From positions 57,501 through 121,500 of the forward strand of contig NZ_KB910516.1 of NCBI RefSeq assembly GCF_000372825.1: a DNA stretch of 64,000 nt. The letters are read 5' to 3'. This DNA comes from Methylobacterium sp. 77. GTDB taxonomy: Bacteria; Pseudomonadota; Alphaproteobacteria; Rhizobiales; Beijerinckiaceae. Of the stretch, positions 53,265-61,100 are shown in pieces (the first letter of the stretch is position 1; each line of letters opens with the position of its first letter). The translations under genes were made by a program, and so were the position numbers. Below the pieces are notes generated by a model, which was not told the origin of the DNA, did no database searches, and saw only the letters and a program-made list of their open reading frames with translations.

Positions 53265-53309
53265 AACGGCAAGGAGCCGGATGGCAGCGCCATCCGGCTC
53301 CTTGCCGTT
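53265..53309. terminator. Hairpin terminator after ldtR
   Basis: Perfect 21-bp inverted repeat: left arm 53265-53285 begins AACGGCAAGGAGCC, loop AGC (53286-53288), right arm 53289-53309 ends GGCTCCTTGCCGTT. It begins 20 bases after the ldtR stop. Very stable; symmetrical, so it can also stop transcription coming from the pqqA side. Confidence 0.8.
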
Positions 53310-53339
53310 CGCACGTCTTTCCGACGCAGGTCGAGAACG

Positions 53340-53373
53340 AAAAAAAGGCGGCGCCCCTTCCAGGGTGCCGCCT
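53340..53373 (-). terminator. Rho-independent terminator of the pqqA transcript
   Basis: On the minus strand: stem AGGCGGCACCC, loop TGGAAG, GGGCGCCGCCT (53346-53373, 11 bp with one G-T pair), followed by seven Ts (53340-53346 on the plus strand are As). It lies 29 bases beyond the stop of the distal pqqA gene, showing that transcription normally ends before any pqqB. Confidence 0.8.
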
Positions 53374-53401
53374 CGAATCAAGGCTCCTAGGAGCGACCGG
53401 C

Positions 53402-53491
53402 TTAGTTGAAGGTGTCGATCTCAGCCGACTCGTAGCTGGTGACTTCCATGCCGACGCATACTTCCTGAACGATGGGGGCAGACCACGTCAT
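53402..53491 (-). CDS. pqqA: PqqA peptide, distal copy (PQQ precursor)
   Basis: 29-codon gene, ATG 53491, TAA at 53402-53404, ribosome-binding site AGGAGA seven bases upstream. The peptide opens MTWSAPIVQEVCVGMEVTSY and ends in the sequence ESAEIDTFN. The invariant Glu-x3-Tyr pair (E16, Y20 in EVTSY) that PqqE cross-links to build PQQ is intact, as is the APxV...GxEVTSY context of methylotroph PqqA. It lies 63 bases downstream of a near-identical paralogue on the same strand. No pqqB, C, D or E follows: the next item is a terminator and then ldtR on the other strand. Too short for ordinary gene callers. Confidence 0.92.
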   Translation of the reverse strand: MTWSAPIVQEVCVGMEVTSYESAEIDTFN

Positions 53492-53554
53492 GACGTTTCT
53501 CCTGGTTGAGGTTGATTTAGCTTGGTGACACGGGCCCGTGAGGGCGCCGATCCC

Positions 53555-53644
53555 TTAGTTGAAGGGATCGATTTCCGCCGACTCGTAGCTCGTGACTTCC
53601 ATGCCGACGCAAACTTCCTGAACGACGGGGGCAGACCACTTCAT
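53555..53644 (-). CDS. pqqA: PqqA peptide, proximal copy (PQQ precursor)
   Basis: 29-codon gene, ATG 53644, TAA at 53555-53557, ribosome-binding site AAGGAG eight bases upstream. It opens MKWSAPVVQEVCVGMEVTSY and ends ESAEIDPFN, differing from the distal copy at only four positions (K2/T2, V7/I7, P27/T27 region), with the cross-linked E16 and Y20 conserved. M. extorquens-type PqqA starts MKW(A/S)APIV, so this copy is closer to the classical sequence. Both copies appear co-transcribed from the AT-rich region upstream (53645-53750). PQQ is the cofactor of methanol dehydrogenases MxaF and XoxF and of glucose dehydrogenases. Confidence 0.93.
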   Translation of the reverse strand: MKWSAPVVQEVCVGMEVTSYESAEIDPFN

Positions 53645-54172
53645 GGCAAAACTCCTTCGTGTTCGACACCCAAGATATAGGCGATATATTGGGCACAATA
53701 CAAGCGGGCACGAGACTTATATTTTTCATATGAAAGGGCGATCGAACCGCGTTTTGGGGTTCTTGTGGGAGAAATCTCTGCCGTTTCAGACATATAATGC
53801 TAGATCGTTCAGCTTTAGCCGACGATCCGAGAGCATTTGTCCGGGTCTGACGGGTCGTCCGAAACGCTTTGCCGACTGGGACCGTGACTCCGTCGGAATA
53901 CGGCGCGAGGCGTCGCGAAATCCGGCTTGACGCTTCGCGTCGTGAAGCGCATGCGAGCGCCGCCGACGACTTCGCCTTGGCGATGTGCATGTGCAGATCG
54001 CAAGACGAAGCCTTGGAGCCCGAATTCACAATCCATGCCCAGCGACAGTCCCGCCGATCCAAGATGCACGGCCGATATCGCCCTGACCGCCTGACGCCCT
54101 GACGGGTTTATCGCGGCTCACCGCGATCCGGCCGAACATGGCTCGATCGCGACCCTCCCGTGAGGTGAGCCC
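53645..54172. other. Intergenic region between the pqqA pair and mgtE
   Basis: 528 bases with no supported gene. The 100 bases next to pqqA are AT-rich. On the minus strand TTGTAT and TATATC spaced by 18 bases (about 53674-53703) could be a promoter, partly overlapping the dyad at 53669-53693. The rest is GC-rich without recognisable elements; no magnesium riboswitch was recognised before mgtE. Confidence 0.5.
53669..53693 (-). promoter_or_regulatory. AT-rich dyad upstream of the pqqA pair
   Basis: Inverted repeat CCCAAGATAT (53669-53678), five-base spacer, ATATATTGGG (53684-53693), with one mismatch in ten. It is centred about 37 bases before the proximal pqqA start and overlaps a promoter-like TATATC. 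It could be an operator for a dimeric regulator or a leader hairpin; no regulator can be named. Confidence 0.4.
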
Positions 54173-55543
54173 ATGAACGAGATCGCCACCTTCCCCAGTA
54201 AAGTCGATCCCTCCGTGCTGGCCGCACGGCTGTCGGATGAACGCGCGCCCGATATCGTCGAGGCGCTGAACGAGGAAGCCCCCGAGGTCGCCGCCGCGAT
54301 CCTGCTCGGGCTGCCCCACGACCGGGCGGTCGAGGTGCTCGACCAGCCCGAACTCGACCATGCCGCCGACATCATCGAGATGCTGCCGCGCGACCGGGTC
54401 GCCTCTTATCTATCGGGCATGTCGGCGGACCGGGTGACGGATGTGTTCCGCGAGATCGAGGAGCCGGGGCGCTCCGACCTCAGGGCGCGGCTCGATGCGG
54501 AGACGCGCGGCACGATCGACCGGCTTAGCGCCTATGGCGAGGAGAGCGTCGGCTCGCTGATGACCACCGAATTCGTGGCGGTGCCGGGAAACTGGACCGT
54601 CCAGCAGACTCTCGACCACGTCCGCACGGTGGAGAAGACCCGCGAGACGATCTACTCGATCTTCGTCCTCGACCCGCGCACCCGAGCGCTGACGAAAGCC
54701 GTGCCGTTGCGGCGGCTCATCTCCGGCAATCCCGACGACAACGTTCTCAGCGTCGCGCCGGGTCGGCGGCCGCTCGCCGTCTCGCCCACCGCCAGCCGAG
54801 AAGAAGCCGCACGGCTGATCTCGAAATACGACCTGCTGGCCCTGCCGGTGGTCGATGCGGTCGGCCACGTCATCGGCATCGTCACCGTCGACGACATGAT
54901 CGATGCCATGGTCGAGAAGCAGACGCAGGACGTGCAGCGCTTCGGCGGCATGGAGGCTTTGCCCGAGCCCTACATGGATATCGGGTTCGGCACGATGATC
55001 CGGAAGCGGGCCGGCTGGCTCTGCGCCCTGTTCCTCGGCGAGATGATGACCGCCACCGCCATGCAGGGTTTCGAGGGCGAATTGGAGAAGGCGATCGTCC
55101 TGACCCTATTCATCCCGCTCATCATGAGTTCGGGCGGCAATTCCGGCAGCCAAGCGACCTCCCTTCTCATTCGCGCGCTGGCGCTCAACGAGGTTCGCCT
55201 GCGCGATTGGTGGCGGGTCGCCCTTCGCGAGTTGCCGACGGGATTGCTGCTCGGGGCGATCCTCGGAACGATCGGAATCATCCGCATCGTGGTCTGGCAG
55301 AAGGCGGGACTCTACGATTACGGCGAGCACTGGATGCTGGTCGCGGCCACGGTGGGGGCCGCGCTGGTGGGCATCGTCACCTTCGGCTCTTTGACGGGAT
55401 CGATGCTGCCCTTCGTGCTTCAACGCCTCGGCTTCGATCCGGCGACGGCCTCGGCACCATTCGTGGCGACCCTCGTCGACGTCACCGGTCTCGTCATTTA
55501 CTTCTCGGTGGCGATGCTGATCCTGAAAGGGACGCTGCTCTGA
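54173..55543 (+). CDS. mgtE: Magnesium transporter MgtE
   Basis: 456 residues. Dimeric Mg2+ channel of the inner membrane. Domains in order: N-terminal superhelical MgtE_N (about 15-125, repeats such as DVLERPELDHAADIIEMLPRDR-type), two CBS domains (about 140-265; FVAVPGNWTVQQTLDHV, DLLALPVVDAVGHVIGIVTVDDM), a connecting helix, and five transmembrane helices from about 285, with SSGGNSGSQATSLLIRALAL (pore-forming GGN.G.Q motif) and PFVATLVDVTGLVIYFSVA carrying the pore Asp. Cytosolic Mg2+ binding to the N and CBS domains closes the channel. Monocistronic, followed by a hairpin. Confidence 0.95.
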   Translation: MNEIATFPSKVDPSVLAARLSDERAPDIVEALNEEAPEVAAAILLGLPHDRAVEVLDQPELDHAADIIEMLPRDRVASYLSGMSADRVTDVFREIEEPGRSDLRARLDAETRGTIDRLSAYGEESVGSLMTTEFVAVPGNWTVQQTLDHVRTVEKTRETIYSIFVLDPRTRALTKAVPLRRLISGNPDDNVLSVAPGRRPLAVSPTASREEAARLISKYDLLALPVVDAVGHVIGIVTVDDMIDAMVEKQTQDVQRFGGMEALPEPYMDIGFGTMIRKRAGWLCALFLGEMMTATAMQGFEGELEKAIVLTLFIPLIMSSGGNSGSQATSLLIRALALNEVRLRDWWRVALRELPTGLLLGAILGTIGIIRIVVWQKAGLYDYGEHWMLVAATVGAALVGIVTFGSLTGSMLPFVLQRLGFDPATASAPFVATLVDVTGLVIYFSVAMLILKGTLL

Positions 55544-55551
55544 GCGGTAAG

Positions 55552-55579
55552 CCTCCCGGGCGGATGCCCGCTCGGGAGG
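55552..55579. terminator. Hairpin between mgtE and the convergent YidB-like gene
   Basis: CCTCCCGGGCGG (55552-55563), loop ATGC, CCGCTCGGGAGG-like arm (55568-55579): 12-bp stem with one G-T pair, 8 bases past the mgtE stop and 19 before the end of the convergent gene. Suitable for both directions. Confidence 0.65.
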
Positions 55580-55598
55580 AAGGTTCGTGCGACGGATG

Positions 55599-56069
55599 TC
55601 ACGCCGGGACGCGGCCATCCGGCGTGTAGCGATCGATCGCCTGCGGCAGGTCGCGTGACAGGCGAGAGAGCAACTCCTCGCGCGACAGACCCGTTTGTTG
55701 GGCGAGGGTCGCGAGAATGTCGGGGCCGATAGCTTGCTCCAGATGCTGAGGAGCGATTTCCTTATTCGGACCTTGATTGACCCATGACGACGCCGCCTCA
55801 CCGTGGCCATTTTGCGTGAAACGGTCGACGAGTTCGTTCAATCCTCCTCCGAGGAGGCCGCCGGCACCCGCTCCGCCGAGAGCGCTGCCGAGTTGGCCGA
55901 GTATTCCGCCGAGGCCGCCCTGGCTGGCTGATGGCTCATTGGGCGCTCCGGGAGCGGCGGTCTTGTTCGTGGCGCCCCCCAGGAATTCGGCGATCTTGTC
56001 TCTATTCTGGTAGCCCGCCACGGCGAGCAGGCCCAGCAATGCCGTCATCGACGGATAACCGCGGCTCAT
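55599..56069 (-). CDS. YidB-like protein (DUF937)
   Basis: 156 residues from ATG 56069 with GGGAGA upstream. N-terminal [26 protein letters not shown], a Gly-rich middle ([27 protein letters not shown]) and the conserved C-terminal part ([57 protein letters not shown]) identify the YidB/DUF937 family. Its function is unknown; the family is soluble and widespread. It stands alone between mgtE and treZ. Confidence 0.87.
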   Translation of the reverse strand: MSRGYPSMTALLGLLAVAGYQNRDKIAEFLGGATNKTAAPGAPNEPSASQGGLGGILGQLGSALGGAGAGGLLGGGLNELVDRFTQNGHGEAASSWVNQGPNKEIAPQHLEQAIGPDILATLAQQTGLSREELLSRLSRDLPQAIDRYTPDGRVPA

Positions 56070-56385
56070 GCGCTGTCTCCCTTGAAGTTCGCCGTCATCA
56101 CCCATGAGTGGGGTTCGGCCATCGTCACACCGATTACGGAGCGACGGTCCGGTAACGCCCGCAGGCCGGCGCCGGATGCATAGGGCTGTCGGATCAGGCC
56201 AGATCGTGGATCGATGGCGCACTGCACAAGAAACTTGGATGCCGACTGGTTGTCCGTCACGACCCGCGCCTTACGTCGCAAGCGAAGCTGTTCGGTGAGG
56301 GAACCAGACCATTCCGGACAGCCTTCTCACCTGTGGCCGGGGCGACTCCGCCGAGAGCATTCCCGATGAACGAGATGGCGGTCTG
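56070..56385. other. Intergenic region between the YidB-like gene and treZ
   Basis: 316 bases, divergent promoters for the two flanking genes. No small gene, hairpin or operator was recognised; plus- and minus-strand frames of 60-90 codons lack ribosome-binding sites. Confidence 0.45.
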
Positions 56386-58191
56386 ATGCGGCGCACCCAT
56401 GACATGAATTTCGGCGCCACCATCACCGAGGATGGCGTGCGCTTCGCCATCTGGGCTCCCACGGCCAAGGACGTCGCTCTCGTGGTCGATGGGGCAGAGC
56501 ATCCGATCCCTGACGCCGGTGAAGGTTGGCGCCGCGCCACGGTGCCGGATATCCGCCCTGGCGCGCGCTACGGTTTCCGCATCGACGGCGATCTCGTCGT
56601 ACCGGACCCGGCCTCACGCTTTCAGCCCGACGACGTGTCGGGCTTGAGTGAACTCATCGACCCGAAGGCCTTCGATTGGAGTGATGGCGAGTGGAAGGGA
56701 CGCCCCTGGGAGGAGGCGGTCCTCTACGAGCTTCATGTCGGCACGGCCACCGAGGAGGGCACCTATGCCGCCCTGGAGGCCAAGCTCGAAGACTTCTCCA
56801 ACCTTGGCGTCACCGCGATCGAATTGCTGCCGCTGGCCGATTTCAAAGGCACGCGCAATTGGGGCTATGACGGCGTGCTGCCCTACGCGCCGGATGCCGC
56901 CTATGGCCGCCCGGAAGACCTCAAGCATCTGATCGACAAGGCGCATTCGCTCGGGCTGATGGTATTCCTCGATGCGGTCTACAACCATTTCGGCCCGGCC
57001 GGGAACTACCTTCACGCCTATGCCAAGACCTTCTTCACCGAGCGGCACCAGACACCATGGGGCGCCGGCATCAATTTCGACGGCGAGACCAGTGGCAAGG
57101 TCGTGCGCGACTATTTCATCGAGAACGCCCTGTACTGGCTGGAGGAGTACCATTTCGACGGTATCCGCTTCGACGCCGTGCACGCCATCCTCGACGACTC
57201 CGAGAGGCATTTCATCGGCGAGCTTGCCGAGACCGTCCGCGCCCGTTTGCCGGGCCGTCACATCCATCTCGTCCTCGAGAACGAGGCCAATCAGGCGCGG
57301 TGGCTGGAGCGTGACGGCAATGCCCAGCCGATCCAGCACACGGCACAATGGGCCGACGACCTCCACCATTGCTGGCACGTGCTGCTGACGGGGGAGGATG
57401 CCGGCTATTATGTCAGTTTCGCCGATAAGCCGGTGGAGCATCTCGCCCGCTGTCTGTCGGAAGGTTTCGCCTATCAGGGGGAGCCGTTCCCGAGCCTCGA
57501 CAACCACCCGCGCGGAGAGCCCTCGGCCCATCTGCCGCCCTCGGCCTTCGTCACCTTCCTCCAGAACCACGATCAGGTCGGCAACAGGGCCTTGGGGGAG
57601 AGGCTGAGCGCGCTCTGCGACCCGGACAAGCTCGCGCTGGCGAGAGCCGGCCTGCTCCTCGCTCCGCAGATCCCGATGCTGTGGATGGGCGAGGAATGGT
57701 CGGCCTCGGCGCCATTCCTGTTCTTCGTCGATTTCGCCCCGGATGAGGAGCTGAACAAGGCGGTCCGCGAGGGGCGCCGCCGGGAATTCAAGAGCTTTGC
57801 CGCCTTCGCCGACGATACATCGGTCATTCCCGATCCGACCGGGGAAAAGACCTTCCTCGATTCCAAGGTCGACTGGGCGGAGCGGGAACGGCATCCCCAT
57901 CGCGGCGTGCTGGCCGATACCCGCAACCTGTTGCAGATCCGGCATCAATCCGTCGTGCCGCTGACGAAGACCCGCTACCTCGGGGCCGATGTGAACCGGC
58001 CATCTCCCGATGCGCTGGATGTGACGTGGCGATACGAGGGCGGCACCTTGCGTTTCGTCGCTAATTTCGGTGCGGATTCCCTCGCAGTCGATGCCAATGG
58101 AGGACAGGTGATCTGGTCGAACGGACATACGGGGAGCGAGATCGAGCTTCCCACTTGGACAGGCATCGTGCTGACGGGCGTCGCTCGATGA
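56386..58191 (+). CDS. treZ: Malto-oligosyltrehalose trehalohydrolase
   Basis: 601 residues from ATG 56386; an ATG six codons downstream (MNFGATITEDGVRFAIWAP) is a possible alternative. TreZ releases trehalose from the trehalosyl end made by TreY. N-terminal carbohydrate-binding module E-set (GVRFAIWAPTAKDVALVVDG), then GH13 barrel: DAVYNHFGPAGNYL (region I), GIRFDAVHAILDDS (nucleophile Asp, region II), LVLENEANQARW (acid Glu, region III), FLQNHDQVGNRA (region IV Asp). LHVGTATEEGTYAALEAKL is typical of TreZ. It overlaps the MalQ-TreY gene by four bases (ATGA). Confidence 0.95.
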   Translation: MRRTHDMNFGATITEDGVRFAIWAPTAKDVALVVDGAEHPIPDAGEGWRRATVPDIRPGARYGFRIDGDLVVPDPASRFQPDDVSGLSELIDPKAFDWSDGEWKGRPWEEAVLYELHVGTATEEGTYAALEAKLEDFSNLGVTAIELLPLADFKGTRNWGYDGVLPYAPDAAYGRPEDLKHLIDKAHSLGLMVFLDAVYNHFGPAGNYLHAYAKTFFTERHQTPWGAGINFDGETSGKVVRDYFIENALYWLEEYHFDGIRFDAVHAILDDSERHFIGELAETVRARLPGRHIHLVLENEANQARWLERDGNAQPIQHTAQWADDLHHCWHVLLTGEDAGYYVSFADKPVEHLARCLSEGFAYQGEPFPSLDNHPRGEPSAHLPPSAFVTFLQNHDQVGNRALGERLSALCDPDKLALARAGLLLAPQIPMLWMGEEWSASAPFLFFVDFAPDEELNKAVREGRRREFKSFAAFADDTSVIPDPTGEKTFLDSKVDWAERERHPHRGVLADTRNLLQIRHQSVVPLTKTRYLGADVNRPSPDALDVTWRYEGGTLRFVANFGADSLAVDANGGQVIWSNGHTGSEIELPTWTGIVLTGVAR

Positions 58192-61100
58192 GCCGCGATC
58201 TCGAACGTCTCGCCGACCTCCTCGGCATCGCTTCCGGCTATACCGACGCCTTCGGCCAGCCCGTCGAGACCAGCCTCGAGACCCGCCGCGGGATGATTGC
58301 GGCTTTGGGTTTTCAGGCAGGAAGCGACGATGACATCGCGGCCAGTCTGGCCGAGGTCGACATCGTCCGAAGCGGGCTGGTCCCCGCTCTCGTTCCCGTC
58401 GAGGCGCGTCGCGCGTCCACGATCCCTGTTCAGGCCTTGGACGCTCAAGGCGCCGTATCATGGCGCCTCATCGACGAGCGCGGCCACACGCGGGAGGGAC
58501 GCGCGTCGATCGCGAGCGCGGATCGGCCCCATATCGAGCTGCCTCCGCTGACGCCGGGCTATCACCACCTCACCGTCACTCTCGGTGACCGGAAATCGGA
58601 ATCCTGGGTCATCGCGGCGCCGCAGCGTTGCTGGCGTCCTGCGGCCTATGCCGACGAGGGTGCGCGGGATTGGGGTCTCGCCGCACAGCTCTACGGCTTG
58701 CGCTCACCGGACAATCTCGGGATCGGCAGCTATGCCGATGCCGGGCGCGCCGCACGGGATGCTGGACTCCGTGGTGCTTCCTTCCTGGGTCTCAGCCCGG
58801 TCCATGCGCTGTTCGAGGCCGATCGCAGCAAGATTTCACCCTATTCGCCGTCGTCGCGCCTCTTCCTCGAAACCTTGTTCATCGAGCCGGGCGCGCTGCC
58901 AGGATTTGCCGGCTCCGCCGCTGCCGCTCTTCTGGCGGATAAGGCGTCGCAGGTGGACGCCCTGCGGGCTGCGACCCTCGTCGATCATCAGGGTATCTGG
59001 GAGGTGCTGTCTCCGGTCCTGGAGGCGTTCTGGCTCGATTCCTCGGCACGAAATGGCAAGGACGCCGCGTTTTCCGCTTTCCGCGAGGCGGGTGGGTCGG
59101 CTCTCGAAGCCCACGGGACGTTCGAGGCGCTCTCAGCCTATTACAAGGCTCTCGGCGCGTACTGGTCCGGCGATTGGCCGGAGGAGATGCGCCGGGCCGG
59201 AACGGCGCCGGTGAACGAATTCGCCCGTTCCCACGCCGAGGCCGTCACCTACCATATCTGGCTACAATACTTGGCCGACTGCCAGTTGTCCGATGCGTCG
59301 AACGCCGCCCTCGAGAGCGGTATGAGGCTCGGCCTCTATCGTGATCTGGCGGTCGGTGCCGACCGTGGCGGCTCCGAGGTCTGGTCTCACCCCGAGCGGT
59401 TCGCGAACGGCGTCTCCATCGGTGCGCCGCCGGATCTCCTCGCGCCCAAGGGGCAGGATTGGGGCTTGCCCGCCTTCCACCCGCTCGAGATGGAGCGCGA
59501 CGGACTCGCCGCGTTCCGCGCGCTCGTCCAGGCGAACATGCGCCATGCCGGTGCGATCCGTATCGATCACGCTTTCCAACTCGCGCGCCTCTTCCTCATC
59601 CCGACCACCGGCTCGGCGAAGGATGGGGCCTATGTCGCCATGCCGTTCGAGCCGATGCTGGCGGTGCTCCGGCTGGAGAGCCACCGCGCCAGATGTCTCG
59701 TCATCGCCGAGGATCTCGGCACGGCGCCGGAAGGCTTCTCCGATGCACTGATGCAGGCCGGCATCCTGAGCTATCGCATCCTCGCTTTCGAGCGCGAGCA
59801 TGGCGGCCGTTTTAAGAGCCCTGGCGCCTATCCTCGTGACGCTTTGACGGCGATCACCACCCACGACCTGCCGACCTTCGTCGGCTGGTGGCGCGGCGTC
59901 GATACCGACACCCGTCAAGCACTTGGCCTCTACGATGCCGAGCGCGCGGAAGCCGAGCGCCGGGAGCGCGTGACCGAGCGTGCCCGCCTCACCGAGGCTT
60001 TGGCCTCCGAGCAGTTGCTGCCGAGCTACGATGTACCGGAGGTGGCGCCGTTCGAGGCGGCAGCCCGCTATCTCGCGCGTGCGCCATCGATGCTGACGGC
60101 CGTCCAGTATGAGGATGTCGTTTCCGAGTTGAGCCAGGCCAACGTTCCGGGCTCGACCGAAGGCTATCCGAACTGGCGCCGCAAGCTCGACCGGAGCCTG
60201 GAGGCCATCGCCGCGCCGGGTGGTCCGCTGGCGAAGCTCGCCGCAGCACTCTCGGCCGAAGAGCGCGGACCCCGCTCCGGAGCGGCGAGACTGTCGTCGC
60301 CGCCGCCGCGTGCGACCTACCGACTGCAATTCCACAAGGACTTCACCTTCGCGGATGCCGAGCGGATCGTGCCGTATCTGGCAAAACTCGGCATCAGCCA
60401 CGTCTATGCTTCGCCGATCCAGAAGGCGCGCCCCGGCTCGACCCATGGCTACGACATCGTCGATCATTCGACGATCAACCCGGAGCTCGGTGGCGAGGAG
60501 GGCTTCGTCCGTTTCTCCGACGTCATGCATCGGCATGGGCTGAAACTGCTGCTCGACATCGTGCCGAACCATATGGGTGTCGGCGGTGCCGACAATCCGT
60601 GGTGGCTTTCAGTCCTCGAATGGGGCGATCTCTCACCGCTCTCGCACGCCTTCGACATCGATTGGCAGCGTCAGGGCGCGCGCAACAATCTCGTCATTCC
60701 GTTCCTCGGCGATCGCTACGGCGAAGCCCTCGAACATGGCACTCTCGACCTGAAGTTCGACGTGACGGCCGGTGCCTTCAGCGTCTGGCATTACGAGCAC
60801 CAATTCCCGATCTGTCCGCTCCAATATCCGTCGATCCTCAACCGGGCGCTCGCGGCCCATGGCGAGATCGGCGACGATGCGGCGGCCGAGATGCTCGCCG
60901 TGTCGGAACGGCTGCGCCTCATGAACGAGGAAACCAATCCGGAGCGTCGCCGTGCCTTCCCGGAGGAAGCGGACGAACTCAAGCGGAGGCTCTCCGATGC
61001 GGTAGTGGCCTCACCCGCGATCGCGAAGGCGATCGACCGGACCTTGACCCTGCTCAACGGTTTCGAAGGCAGGCCGGATAGTTTCGGCCCGCTGCATCGG

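Noticed and set aside
54000..54172. Magnesium (M-box) riboswitch before mgtE
   Set aside because: No M-box helices or conserved core were recognised; the region is ordinary GC-rich DNA.
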